A DNA stretch of 64,000 nucleotides from an uncultured Mucilaginibacter sp. (GTDB lineage: Bacteria; Bacteroidota; Bacteroidia; Sphingobacteriales; Sphingobacteriaceae), in NCBI GenBank assembly GCA_903891475.1, contig CAITEP010000010.1, positions 157,242 through 221,241 on the forward strand. Reading direction: 5' to 3'. The notes under the pieces are model-generated. The model searched no databases, was not told where the DNA came from, and saw nothing but the letters and a program-made list of their open reading frames with translations. The translations under genes were made by a program, and so were the position numbers. Shown one piece after another: positions 15,339 through 24,068 of this stretch (positions within the stretch are counted from its first letter, which is position 1; every line of letters begins with the position of its first letter).

Positions 15339-18152
15339 ATGAAAAAAAAATTATTTCTTCTGGATGGCATGGCACTTATTTACAGGGCGCATTTTGCCTT
15401 AAGTAAAAACCCAAGGTTTACTTCGGGGGGCCTTAATACTTCGGCGGTGATGGGTTTTACCAATACCCTGCTGGAGGTTCTGAAAAAAGAAAACCCTACC
15501 CATATGGCGGTGGTTTTTGATACCCAGGCACCTACCGAACGCCATTTGGACTTTGCCGACTATAAGGCGCACCGCGAAGCCATGCCCGAAGATTTATCTA
15601 AGGCTCTTCCTTATATATTTAAGCTCATTTTGGGTTTTAATATCCCCGTAATTACTTCCGATGGTTATGAGGCCGATGATATCATAGGTACCCTTGCCAA
15701 AAAGGCGGAGGCACAAGGCTATCAGGTTTTTTGCATGACACCCGATAAAGATTTTGCCCAGCTGGTATCCGACAATATATTCATTTACAAACCTGCCCGC
15801 ATGGGTAACGAAATGGAAATATTGGGCGTAAAGGAAGTTTTGGAGAAATGGGAAATTGAAAACGTATTGCAGGTTATTGATATTTTGGGGCTTTGGGGCG
15901 ATGCGGTAGATAATATCCCAGGCATCCCCGGCATAGGCGAAAAAACGGCCAAAGCCCTTATTAAACAATATGGCTCGATGGAGGAAATTATTAGCCATAG
16001 CCATGAGCTAAAAGGAAAAATGCGCGAAAACGTAGAGGCTTTTGCCGAGCAGGGATTGTTATCAAAAAAATTAGCCACCATTTTATTGGATGTGCCTATT
16101 GAGTTGGATGAGGAAGGCTTAAAGGTTGGCCCCCCTAGCAAGGATTTATTGGAGCCTTTGTTTGCCGAGTTGGAGTTCCGCACGCTGGGTAAACGGGTTT
16201 TTGGCGATGATTTTAGCATCACCGAAACCAAGGCTGTTTCCATGCAAACTGATTTATTTGGCGACCCGGTAGCAACAAACCGCACTACCATGACGGTAGA
16301 TTTGGAAAACATTACCGAACCGGAATTTACTGCTGTCTCAAAAAACATTGAGAACGTAAAGCACAGCTACCATTTAACCGACACGCCCGAAAAGCGCAAG
16401 GAATTGATAGCCCTGCTGAGCAAACAACAAAGCTTTTGTTTTGATACCGAAACAACTGGAACAGATGCGAACCAATGCGAGCTTGTCGGACTATCATTCG
16501 CCGTAAAGGCTGGTGAGGCATGGTATGTTCCTGTCCCCGAAAATCAGGAAGCGGCACAGCAAATGGTGGATGAGTTTAAGCCAGTTCTCGAAAATAGCGC
16601 GATAGGGAAAATTGGTCAGAATATAAAGTTTGATGTGTTGATGCTAAAATGGTATGGCGTGGAGGTAAAAGGCAATTTGTTTGATACCATGCTGGCGCAC
16701 TATGTGATTGACCCGGATACCCGCCATAATATGGATGTGCTATCGGAAAATTATCTGGGCTATAAACCGGTTTCCATCACCGAACTTATTGGAGCCAAAG
16801 GCAAAAACCAGGGTAGTATGCGCGATGTGGAGTTGGAGAAAATTAAGGAGTACGCCGCCGAAGATGCTGATATCACCCTGCAACTAAAAACCGTTTTTGA
16901 GCCTAAACTTAAAGAGGTGGAAAGTGAAAAATTGGTGAATGATATTGAATACCCGCTTATTTATGTGCTGGCTGATATTGAATACGAAGGCGTTTTAATT
17001 GACCATGCTACCCTTAAAGAGTTTTCAAAGGAGTTGGAGACCGATATTGCCAAATTGGAGAAAACCGTGTTTGAAAAAGCGGGGGTAAGATTCAACATCG
17101 CGTCGCCAAAACAACTGGGCGAGGTTTTGTTCGAGAAATTAATGCTTGACCCAAAAGCCAAAAAAACCAAAACAGGGCAATATCAAACCGGGGAAGATGT
17201 ATTACTATCGCTTGCTGCCAAAAGCGATATTGTAAGGGATATTTTAGATTTTAGGCAACTGCAAAAGCTAAAATCGACCTATGTGGATGCCTTGCCTACC
17301 ATGGTGAATCCAAAAACAGGTAGGGTGCATACCTCCTATAACCAGGCGGTGGCGGCTACCGGGCGTTTAAGCTCCAACAACCCCAACCTGCAAAACATCC
17401 CTGTAAAAACCGAAAAGGGCAGGGAAGTGCGCAAGGCCTTTATCCCGAGGGATAGCAACCATAGCATTGTCTCGGCCGATTATTCGCAGATAGAGCTTCG
17501 CATTATTGCCGAAATTAGCAAGGATGCCAACATGATGGATGCCTTTATAAAAAACCTCGACATCCATACAGCTACCGCCGCTAATGTGTATGGTATAGCT
17601 TTGGAGGAGGTTACCAGCACCCAACGCCGTAATGCCAAGGCGGTAAATTTTGGCATTATTTACGGCCAATCTGCTTTTGGCTTGTCCCAAAGTTTGGGTA
17701 TTCCACGTAAGGAAGCCGCCGAGATTATTGAAAATTATTTTTTACAGTTCCCGGGTATAAAAAGCTATATGGCCGATACCATGAACTTCGCGCGGGAAAA
17801 CGGCTATGTAAGTACCTTAATGGGTAGGCGGAGATATTTACGTGATATCAATTCGGCTAACGCGACGGTACGTGGTTTTGCCGAGCGAAATGCCATCAAC
17901 GCGCCTATACAAGGTTCGGCGGCAGATATGATTAAAATCGCGATGATAAACATACACCGCGAGCTAAAGGCACAAAAGCTGGATACCCGCATGACCATGC
18001 AGGTGCATGACGAATTGGTTTTTGATGCCCCACACCACGAAATTGAGCTGATAAAACCTATTATTATGGAAAACATGAAAAACGCCATCAAAACAGAAGT
18101 ACCTATTATGGTGGAGATTGGTGTTGGCGCGAATTGGTTAGAGGCGCATTGA
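15339..18152 (+). CDS. polA: DNA polymerase I
   Basis: A full-length 937-aa PolA for gap filling and Okazaki fragment maturation. Domains in order: 5'-3' exonuclease (1 to about 290, with LLDGMALIYRAHFAL, DGYEADDIIGTLA and DNIPGIPGIGEKTA), 3'-5' exonuclease (about 345-540), and a family A polymerase domain (about 590-937). The proofreading residues Asp369 and Glu371 (FDTET) are kept, so proofreading is probably active. Polymerase motif A has Asp714 (SADYSQIELR), motif B is RRNAKAVNFGIIYG, and motif C has Asp891-Glu892 (VHDELVF). The ATG start gives MKKKLFLLDGMALIYR, which matches the family. It is monocistronic in appearance. Confidence 0.98.
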   Translation: MKKKLFLLDGMALIYRAHFALSKNPRFTSGGLNTSAVMGFTNTLLEVLKKENPTHMAVVFDTQAPTERHLDFADYKAHREAMPEDLSKALPYIFKLILGFNIPVITSDGYEADDIIGTLAKKAEAQGYQVFCMTPDKDFAQLVSDNIFIYKPARMGNEMEILGVKEVLEKWEIENVLQVIDILGLWGDAVDNIPGIPGIGEKTAKALIKQYGSMEEIISHSHELKGKMRENVEAFAEQGLLSKKLATILLDVPIELDEEGLKVGPPSKDLLEPLFAELEFRTLGKRVFGDDFSITETKAVSMQTDLFGDPVATNRTTMTVDLENITEPEFTAVSKNIENVKHSYHLTDTPEKRKELIALLSKQQSFCFDTETTGTDANQCELVGLSFAVKAGEAWYVPVPENQEAAQQMVDEFKPVLENSAIGKIGQNIKFDVLMLKWYGVEVKGNLFDTMLAHYVIDPDTRHNMDVLSENYLGYKPVSITELIGAKGKNQGSMRDVELEKIKEYAAEDADITLQLKTVFEPKLKEVESEKLVNDIEYPLIYVLADIEYEGVLIDHATLKEFSKELETDIAKLEKTVFEKAGVRFNIASPKQLGEVLFEKLMLDPKAKKTKTGQYQTGEDVLLSLAAKSDIVRDILDFRQLQKLKSTYVDALPTMVNPKTGRVHTSYNQAVAATGRLSSNNPNLQNIPVKTEKGREVRKAFIPRDSNHSIVSADYSQIELRIIAEISKDANMMDAFIKNLDIHTATAANVYGIALEEVTSTQRRNAKAVNFGIIYGQSAFGLSQSLGIPRKEAAEIIENYFLQFPGIKSYMADTMNFARENGYVSTLMGRRRYLRDINSANATVRGFAERNAINAPIQGSAADMIKIAMINIHRELKAQKLDTRMTMQVHDELVFDAPHHEIELIKPIIMENMKNAIKTEVPIMVEIGVGANWLEAH

Positions 18153-18191
18153 TAGGTTAAATAAAAAGGTAGTTATATTGTTTTTTGGGTG

Positions 18192-18788
18192 CTAACTTAT
18201 CTTGTTTATAATATCGCGTAAAGCAATAAATGGTTGAACACTTTTTCCAGCTTGTTCTTCTTGGCTTTTAAAGTCTATTATACCAAGCTTGGTTTCGGTA
18301 TTGTATTCGCCGATAAGTCCATCCAGTAAAACGTACATCGCATTTTTGAATCTGTTGGAGCCATCATATCCTTTGATATAAAGTTGAATGTCTATTTTAC
18401 TTCCGGCCATATTGTAGTAAAAAAATATATCCGAATAGCCAAGTGTGAAATCAGGACCGAACCGTAATAACAGCTCATCACCGGGAACGGCTTGCCTAAA
18501 CGCATTGAAAATCCAATTACTTAATTCCGGAGCCATGTCTACAATATCTATTACCGACTGAAATACACTTTTAATACCATCAGCCGAAATGGATAACTCA
18601 CGCTTTCCGTTATCCCGTACTGGACTAAATTCAAAAACTAAATCGTTATTAATTGCTCTTAATTGCCTGGAAAGTTCGTTAAATAACGCATCTTGGTTGT
18701 TTTCAAAATGATAGTATTCGTTTTGATGTTTAGCAAACCATGACCAAAAACCCTTGATTTTTTTTTCGTAGAAATACTTTTTAAACAT
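18192..18788 (-). CDS. Hypothetical cytosolic protein
   Basis: I do not recognise this 198-aa protein by name. It begins MFKKYFYEKKIKGFWSWFAKHQ, has no signal peptide or membrane helix, and shows mixed alpha/beta content with many aromatic and acidic residues (FEFSPVRDNGKRELSISADG in the middle, LDGLIGEYNTETKLGIIDF towards the end). I have an impression of similarity to uncharacterised stress- or calculation-type conserved proteins, but nothing specific. It is convergent with polA (39-bp gap). Confidence 0.7.
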   Translation of the reverse strand: MFKKYFYEKKIKGFWSWFAKHQNEYYHFENNQDALFNELSRQLRAINNDLVFEFSPVRDNGKRELSISADGIKSVFQSVIDIVDMAPELSNWIFNAFRQAVPGDELLLRFGPDFTLGYSDIFFYYNMAGSKIDIQLYIKGYDGSNRFKNAMYVLLDGLIGEYNTETKLGIIDFKSQEEQAGKSVQPFIALRDIINKIS

Positions 18789-18865
18789 GTAGGATAACTT
18801 TAATAGTGATAAAATTGGACAAAAAAATAGTTAAATAAAAATAGGGAAATAGTATTAAAAACCAA

Positions 18866-19252
18866 TCAAACTAATTTTTTTGTTAACATATTCACCGCAC
18901 CTTCTACCCCCAAAGCCAGCCCTATCCCCACTACATAACACAGCAAATCGCCCCATAAAAAGGTATTGCCCAACACCAAACGACCAAATAGGGTTTGCCG
19001 TAAACCATCAATCCATGGAGCCTTATAAAGCTGACTAAACTCTATCCCAAAACAAAAAATCAAACTATAAAGGGTAATGATTTTAACAGGCTTTTTTATA
19101 AAAACAATTCGTAAAAACAAATAAACTGCCGTTGCCCAAAGTATATCGCCTACAAAAATTGGGATAAAAGCAAATTGCCGTGATAATAAACCTAACACAA
19201 GCGTGAGCAATAATATAGCACTAAAAATAAGTCTGGATTTTAGCATAAACAT
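18866..19252 (-). CDS. DUF2809-type membrane protein
   Basis: A 128-aa inner-membrane protein with about four hydrophobic helices. The segments SRQFAFIPIFVGDILWATAVYLFLR, FGIEFSQLYKAPWIDGLRQTLFGRLVLG and FLWGDLLCYVVGIGLG-like ending match the DUF2809 family, which is of unknown function. An ATG two codons later (MLKSRL) is an alternative start. It is flanked by gaps of 77 and 58 bp and may be read alone. Confidence 0.8.
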   Translation of the reverse strand: MFMLKSRLIFSAILLLTLVLGLLSRQFAFIPIFVGDILWATAVYLFLRIVFIKKPVKIITLYSLIFCFGIEFSQLYKAPWIDGLRQTLFGRLVLGNTFLWGDLLCYVVGIGLALGVEGAVNMLTKKLV

Positions 19253-19310
19253 ATAACTATAAAAAATGCTTGCTTATTTTATTTTGTAAGATTATTTAAC
19301 AAAGAAAGAA

Positions 19311-19862
19311 TTAGCCCTCCGAAATCACCCTTACCAATTCATCCCCGGCAACCTCTACCGTATAGTCGTTTAAAATTTTAATGCAATCGCTAAGGTCGGT
19401 TTGTATTTGTTGGGTACGTTTTATACGCTCGGTAATTTGCGCGGCATTTTCACGCCCACGGTTGTTTAGGCGGTTAATGAGCACTTCCTCGCTGGCGGCA
19501 ATCAGAACGGTAATGATTTCAGGGTATAATTCCCTCGCGATTGGCAAGTACTCGCGCGAGCCGTTTACCACCACATTATAACCCAATTGCAACCAATTAT
19601 TTATTTCGATACCAATACCATAGCAATTATCATGACTTTCCCAATGCAAGGCAAAAAACCCCGCTTCGCGGCGCGCCTTAAATTCTTCGGTGGTTAAATG
19701 CACATGGTTTTCATTCCCGGCAAAAGGGTCGCGGGTAATGTATCGGTGCGCGAATACTACTTTTTTGCTCCCGTTTAGTTGGGTGCGGGCATAAGTCATT
19801 AAGGTATCCTTCCCTGCTCCGGATGCGCCAATAATGTAAAACAGTTTACCTAAAGGGTTCAT
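19311..19862 (-). CDS. phnN: Ribose 1,5-bisphosphate phosphokinase (PRPP-forming), PhnN-like
   Basis: PhnN phosphorylates ribose 1,5-bisphosphate to PRPP. The 183-aa guanylate-kinase-like protein has a P-loop GASGAGKDT (residues 12-20), the AHRYITRDP segment, ENHVHLTTEEF, ALHWESHDNCYGIG and a VLINRLNNRGRE helix, all typical of PhnN. No C-P lyase genes are nearby, so phosphonate use is unlikely here; the reaction could instead serve ribose or nucleotide salvage. It ends the run EEP phosphatase - PfkB kinase - phnN on the minus strand, separated by 15 and 9 bp, clearly an operon. Confidence 0.88.
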   Translation of the reverse strand: MNPLGKLFYIIGASGAGKDTLMTYARTQLNGSKKVVFAHRYITRDPFAGNENHVHLTTEEFKARREAGFFALHWESHDNCYGIGIEINNWLQLGYNVVVNGSREYLPIARELYPEIITVLIAASEEVLINRLNNRGRENAAQITERIKRTQQIQTDLSDCIKILNDYTVEVAGDELVRVISEG

Positions 19863-19871
19863 AATTGCGGG

Positions 19872-20645
19872 TTATAAATGAAGTATCAGATCATCGGATG
19901 CTTTGGCTATCGAGTTTTCAATGATGGTAAAGGTTTGGTCGGCTGCTAATTTCAAGGCAGCATCAAAAGGCTGATTCTTATAAAAATGTGCCAATATAAA
20001 CATCGCCAAAAAGGCATCGCCAGTGCCGCCATAATTTTTAGGCAGCATGGCATGCATATAAGTAAAACCACCGTCGCCTGTAACTTCAAAACCTATATTA
20101 TCGTCATTGGTAGTGATGCTGGTAATAATGAGTTTGGTTTTCGGGTATTTTATTTCAAATTGCAACTTCAACCAATCCAGTTCAATCTGCGCATCTGGAT
20201 TGTTATCGGTCAGAATTTTTAATTCGGTAATGTTCGGGAAAACCAGATCGGCCAAAACTATCAACTCCGGCCATCGGGCTATGACCGCTTCGGGTACATA
20301 CTTACGACCATGATCGCCACAAACAGGGTCAATAATAATGGTATTTATCAATGAACGGTGTTTTTGAATCATTTCCAAAATAACATCCACCTGTTTGGCA
20401 CTGCCCAAATAACCTATATACAAAACCAAATTGAGCTTGCGGAATTCGGCTAGCTCAAAGGTGCTTTTTAACAATTCATCAAAAGGGGGCTCAAACTTAT
20501 TAACCAGGCTCATATTGGTGAGGCCATTTAGCAGCAAACTGGGCACAGGCAAAATTTTTTCGCCCAAAATACTGATAAAGGTTTTTAAGCTTGCGGTGCC
20601 ATGTACCGCGAAACTACCTATCGCTAAAATATGGGGTTGTTTCAT
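19872..20645 (-). CDS. PfkB/ribokinase-superfamily kinase, pyridoxal-kinase-like
   Basis: A 257-aa protein with the pyridoxal kinase / hydroxymethylpyrimidine kinase fold. ILAIGSFAVHGTASLKTFISIL replaces the usual SxVxxGxxG start; IIIDPVCGDHG and LADLVFPNITELKIL are diagnostic; the anion hole/catalytic motif is GGTGDAFLAMFILA with the base Asp in GTGD. It resembles PdxY-type pyridoxal kinases more than ThiD, but the vitamin specificity is uncertain. The gene lies between an EEP phosphatase and phnN in a tight operon, so a role in pentose phosphate or cofactor salvage is possible. Confidence 0.82.
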   Translation of the reverse strand: MKQPHILAIGSFAVHGTASLKTFISILGEKILPVPSLLLNGLTNMSLVNKFEPPFDELLKSTFELAEFRKLNLVLYIGYLGSAKQVDVILEMIQKHRSLINTIIIDPVCGDHGRKYVPEAVIARWPELIVLADLVFPNITELKILTDNNPDAQIELDWLKLQFEIKYPKTKLIITSITTNDDNIGFEVTGDGGFTYMHAMLPKNYGGTGDAFLAMFILAHFYKNQPFDAALKLAADQTFTIIENSIAKASDDLILHL

Positions 20646-20660
20646 GGCTTTTGGTTTTTA

Positions 20661-21452
20661 TCAAATTACCAGGGTGGTGGCTATGCCAAAATGGTCGCTT
20701 GGGTAAACGCCCGATTCCGAATCTACATTGTTCAACACCACGCCCGAATTTACAAATTGCGGATAATCCTTTTTACCAGGCAAAGGCAACGAAAAAATAT
20801 GGTCGATGCAAACATGCTTATGGTCGTAATACTGACTCGTAACGCTGTAGCGCGGTTCGGGGCCATTGCCGGCTATATAACAATCAATAGCCTTGGCGGT
20901 TTTCATAAAGGAGGTTAGCTCCTTCGAGCCTGGTTCGGCATTGAAATCGCCACATACCAGGTTGTATTTATTGCCCCTGCCTCTCAAGGCAACTTCGGCA
21001 ACTTCTATGGCCTGTAGTATCCTACCAGCAACCACATCTTTTAAATGGGTAAGGTGCAAATTGGTGATGGCTAAATTACTACCATCGGGCAGGGCAATAA
21101 TGGTTTTCATGGCCTTGCGGTCGTCGTCATCGGCAACTATGGGCAGCTGAAAGTGCTCGGTTGATTTGATGGGATATTTTGACAATATGCCCAAGCCCGA
21201 ATAACTCTCCACCCAATTATTCTCGAAAAAGCGTTTTTTAAATCGCCCCGGAAAAAAGGCATAATTCATTTTTAGCTTGCCAGCCAGGTAATGCAGCGTA
21301 TCGGCTTCGCCCTCTTCGCTAAAAAAACATTCCTGACAAGCTATGATACCCGGCGCCAAATTTTTAAGCTGCGAGGCCATCGCCAGCATCCGGACCCGAT
21401 AGTTGCCATCACATTTCCAGGTATTTATGGTAATAATAGGAATTTGGAGCAT
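20661..21452 (-). CDS. Endonuclease/exonuclease/phosphatase (EEP) family protein
   Basis: A 263-aa metal-dependent hydrolase of the DNase I/exonuclease III/inositol phosphatase fold, without a signal peptide. Motifs are TINTWKCDGNYR with the Asn ligand, ACQECFF with the catalytic Glu, AITNLHLTH, the VCGDFNAEPGS Asp/Asn pair, HVCIDHIF and the terminal YPSDHFGI with the catalytic His. Whether the substrate is a nucleic acid or a phosphorylated small molecule is not shown; the two kinases downstream (15-bp gap) favour a small molecule. It is the first gene of the three-gene operon. Confidence 0.85.
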   Translation of the reverse strand: MLQIPIITINTWKCDGNYRVRMLAMASQLKNLAPGIIACQECFFSEEGEADTLHYLAGKLKMNYAFFPGRFKKRFFENNWVESYSGLGILSKYPIKSTEHFQLPIVADDDDRKAMKTIIALPDGSNLAITNLHLTHLKDVVAGRILQAIEVAEVALRGRGNKYNLVCGDFNAEPGSKELTSFMKTAKAIDCYIAGNGPEPRYSVTSQYYDHKHVCIDHIFSLPLPGKKDYPQFVNSGVVLNNVDSESGVYPSDHFGIATTLVI

Positions 21453-21764
21453 CTGCTATATCAAAAAACTAAGGTGAACAAACATCATTCAATTATCATT
21501 AGCTAAGCGTTAGCTTTGTGTTAAAGCGTTTTTACCGCAATATACGCTAAAACTTGAATATAAAACCACCTTGTTCAGGTTGTTTGATTGATAAAGTAAT
21601 GAAGGGGTTTTAGATGGTTTGAGGGTTGGTTGGAGGATATTGGGGGGTGGGATATTTGGGATCGGTAGTTTTAATAATGGCGGTTTTTTCCTAGTGCTTA
21701 TAAGTTTTAAGCTAAGAAGGGTTTGTTGGGTTTTTAAAGTAGAGGGTAGATGAAATTATGAAGA
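21453..21764. other. Gene-free spacer
   Basis: Nothing coding is recognisable. Part of it (about 21597-21700) is unusually G/T-rich on the plus strand (GGTTTGAGGGTTGGTTGGAG-like), unlike the surrounding DNA. No repeats or hairpins are clear. It separates the EEP operon from the AT-rich two-gene unit. Confidence 0.5.
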
Positions 21765-22724
21765 TTAAATAAAAAAGATCAGTAAATCTGAATATCTTTT
21801 TTCTGCCATGATTTTAATTTTTTGTATCTCGGTTGGTTTTTCCACTGGATAAAGCGTTTTGATTAAATAAACAATATTATCCTTTCGATCATTATAAACT
21901 TTTCTTTTCCACCACAAGGAATAAATTGTACCATTCAGACTAAAATATACAATGTTTTCCGAAAATTGTTCGTATGTTATAATAATGTTGTAACACTTTA
22001 AAATTTCAAAAATAACATTGGGTAAATTTCTATGGTCAAAATCTTTAAAGTGATATGACCTTTTTTGTTGATATTCTTTGACATCTGCTGCATAATGGCG
22101 AAACAGTATATGAACGTAACTACTTGCGTCAAATACTATTTTACGGCCACAAATCTCTATAGCTTTAAATAATGACTTGTTTTCTTCCTCATACCCCAAA
22201 ATTGTAAGATAGATAAACTTACTATGGAGCAACACTCCTTTTTTTAGATATAGAAATCTATTATATCCTAAAAAGTTCTTTTTACAATGCTGCACTATAT
22301 CATTCAAATGAATTTTTGTTTCTTTTTGAATTTCCCAAATTAATATGGAATTAGACCGTTCACCCAAAATAAGGCTTTCCCAATCAACACTAGATTCATT
22401 TAATAGTTGTGCATCTTGTAGTCTTTGCTCTAATGGAATGTTATAACCTTTATAATCCTGTTGAAGATTCCAACCATCAAGGTTATTAAAATAAGTTAAA
22501 TATGTTTCTATAAATATGGGTATTTTACATTGTTCGTAAGCTTTTTTATCATAAAAAGGTGTGCCATTTTCCTTTTTAATAACACCCATAATTCCACAAA
22601 AATGCTTACTTTCAGCAATTGTCAGGTCTTTTCCACTATTAATTGCTTCTAATAATTCATAAAAAATAGCTAAAGATTTTTGAGGTGATAATTCTTTTTC
22701 TAGAGTTTCACGGGAATAAAGCAT
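21765..22724 (-). CDS. Hypothetical protein, possible BECR-fold nuclease at the C-terminus
   Basis: I do not recognise the family. The 319-aa protein has no signal peptide or membrane helix. The N-terminal 180 residues are helical and acidic. The last 125 (from KIVFDASSYVHILFRHYAAD) carry His205, Arg209 and His210, a central helix (LPNVIFEILKCYN), a beta-rich stretch (IVYFSLNGTIYSLWWKRK) and a late KTLYP (289-293); this order is reminiscent of phage Barnase-EndoU-ColicinE5/RelE-like RNases, an inference only. It follows the nucleosidase-like gene by 35 bp on the same strand. The DNA is clearly more AT-rich than the flanks, which fits horizontal acquisition. Confidence 0.65.
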   Translation of the reverse strand: MLYSRETLEKELSPQKSLAIFYELLEAINSGKDLTIAESKHFCGIMGVIKKENGTPFYDKKAYEQCKIPIFIETYLTYFNNLDGWNLQQDYKGYNIPLEQRLQDAQLLNESSVDWESLILGERSNSILIWEIQKETKIHLNDIVQHCKKNFLGYNRFLYLKKGVLLHSKFIYLTILGYEEENKSLFKAIEICGRKIVFDASSYVHILFRHYAADVKEYQQKRSYHFKDFDHRNLPNVIFEILKCYNIIITYEQFSENIVYFSLNGTIYSLWWKRKVYNDRKDNIVYLIKTLYPVEKPTEIQKIKIMAEKRYSDLLIFFI

Positions 22725-22759
22725 AATAAAATTAAGTCACTTAAATCTCAAAAAATCCC

Positions 22760-23710
22760 CTAATTTGAAGCGGTAAAATTTAAATTGAAATCAGGAGTTT
22801 TTATAATTAAGGAGCTAAAGTCTGACAAAAATTGTCCTAGAATAATGCCAGCATTAAATGCAGCCGTATAATTTTGACCAGAGGTCACTTCCATATCAAA
22901 GTTTCCCTCCTTATCGGTTATAGCCGAAATGAAAAACATGGGAATATCTGAACTTAGACGGATTACGCCATGAGTTGTTTCTAAAGAACCAATAGGTAAT
23001 TTCTTTTCGACATTTCTAAAGACTGCAACTGTTTCATTATCTGCCCATGCATATTCACCGTAATCAATAATGTTGACTGTGCTTAACGCAGTGTAGTACT
23101 GTGAAGCCAAACAAGTTGAACGATTAATTGGATTATTAGGCGTTTTCAAAAATTTAGGCTCCGTGTTTAATTTAAAGGAGGAGTTAAATATTTGAAATAA
23201 TTCAGGATTAACATTTTGGGGCAATAAGGTATCAAACAAATTATTAGTCAGATTACTTCCAGAATTGTTTGGATGTCCATTATGAACAAAAAATCGACTA
23301 CCAACTACAACGCATCCTGCAACAGGATTTTCTGCTATAAAACCCGCTGTTCCAACTGCAATTATTAAATCTGGATTTTCCGCTGCGAGTAAAGCTGGTA
23401 AAAATCTAAACTTTTCCTCTGATGAGGATGAACTTTTTTTCAAATCCATAAAGTCTTGAATACACCAAATCTTTACATCTAAGACTACTGGTTGAGTTTT
23501 ATCGTTGTTTTGGTGCAATCTAATAATTGCCCGAGCATTGCTATTGTCATTAATTGATTTGGAAGAATCTACTCTATAATTTCCATCTTGATTACTAAGC
23601 AAAATCTCCGGAAATGGCAGTGATTTTGGGCGGAATTGGCTACTGCATATTGCAGCTATTAATGGTTCAACTTCCCAATTTTTGTTTACTACAACACTTA
23701 TTTTCTTCAT
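22760..23710 (-). CDS. Nucleoside phosphorylase / nucleosidase superfamily protein
   Basis: A 316-aa protein with a purine nucleoside phosphorylase-like fold. VGTAGF (119-124) matches the glycine-rich VGxAGG element, VAGCVVVGSRFFVHNG the following substrate-side strand, GSLETTHGVIRL contains Glu244 at the place of the ribose-binding DMExAA Glu, and FFISAITD ends in Asp266 at the catalytic Asp position of MTA/SAH nucleosidases. It is longer than MTAN (about 230 aa), with inserted segments at about 40-75 and 145-220. Both key residues appear present, so base-ribose cleavage is plausible, but the substrate is unknown. It heads a two-gene AT-rich unit with a possible nuclease downstream. Confidence 0.75.
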   Translation of the reverse strand: MKKISVVVNKNWEVEPLIAAICSSQFRPKSLPFPEILLSNQDGNYRVDSSKSINDNSNARAIIRLHQNNDKTQPVVLDVKIWCIQDFMDLKKSSSSSEEKFRFLPALLAAENPDLIIAVGTAGFIAENPVAGCVVVGSRFFVHNGHPNNSGSNLTNNLFDTLLPQNVNPELFQIFNSSFKLNTEPKFLKTPNNPINRSTCLASQYYTALSTVNIIDYGEYAWADNETVAVFRNVEKKLPIGSLETTHGVIRLSSDIPMFFISAITDKEGNFDMEVTSGQNYTAAFNAGIILGQFLSDFSSLIIKTPDFNLNFTASN

Positions 23711-24068
23711 AATTGCTTTTATGTTACTTTATTTAAAAACCCAATTAACAACATTATGTAAAGTTAATAATTTATTATTATGTTTTTTATTTGCATTTTT
23801 TAAATATTATTTAATGGAAATTTTCTAATCAATTCGAAAGTTATTCCTCAGTCATTCGAAGGTTATAAATTCCAATAACTCCGCACGGAGATTGCATTTC
23901 AATGCTTTAATTCTCGCATGGTTATTGACTTAAACGCCTCCTTATGAATTGAAGCAGACCATTCATAATACCATGCTACATTCATACTTAACAAAAATAG
24001 CGGCACCCACAACCAAGCGCCGCTATTATAAAAAAAAACAAAGAAGTTAAAGCCTATTTAAACACCGT
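23711..24068. other. Gene-free AT-rich spacer with short repeats and a terminator
   Basis: No gene is visible. ATTCGAAAGTTAT (23832-23844) recurs as ATTCGAAGGTTAT (23854-23866), and CTCCGCACGGAG (23879-23890) is a small inverted repeat. On the minus strand, TTAACTTTAC about 55 bases upstream of the nucleosidase-like start resembles TAnnTTTG with a weak last base. The 3' part holds the terminator of the SRPBCC gene. Confidence 0.5.
23992..24028 (-). terminator. Terminator of the ArsR/SRPBCC operon
   Basis: Read on the minus strand, AATAGCGGC pairs with GCCGCTATT across a 14-nt loop and is followed by TTTGTT. It lies 40 bases after the SRPBCC stop codon. Confidence 0.75.

Noticed and set aside
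15594..16348. Long minus-strand ORFs inside polA
   Set aside because: They are shadows of a strongly conserved gene; no family resemblance.
19311..19862. Phosphonate utilisation locus
   Set aside because: Only phnN is present; no C-P lyase, transporter or phosphonatase gene lies near, so the general label would mislead.
21765..23710. Simple toxin-antitoxin module
   Set aside because: Both proteins exceed 300 aa, and the nucleosidase-like partner does not resemble any antitoxin; a two-enzyme system fits better.
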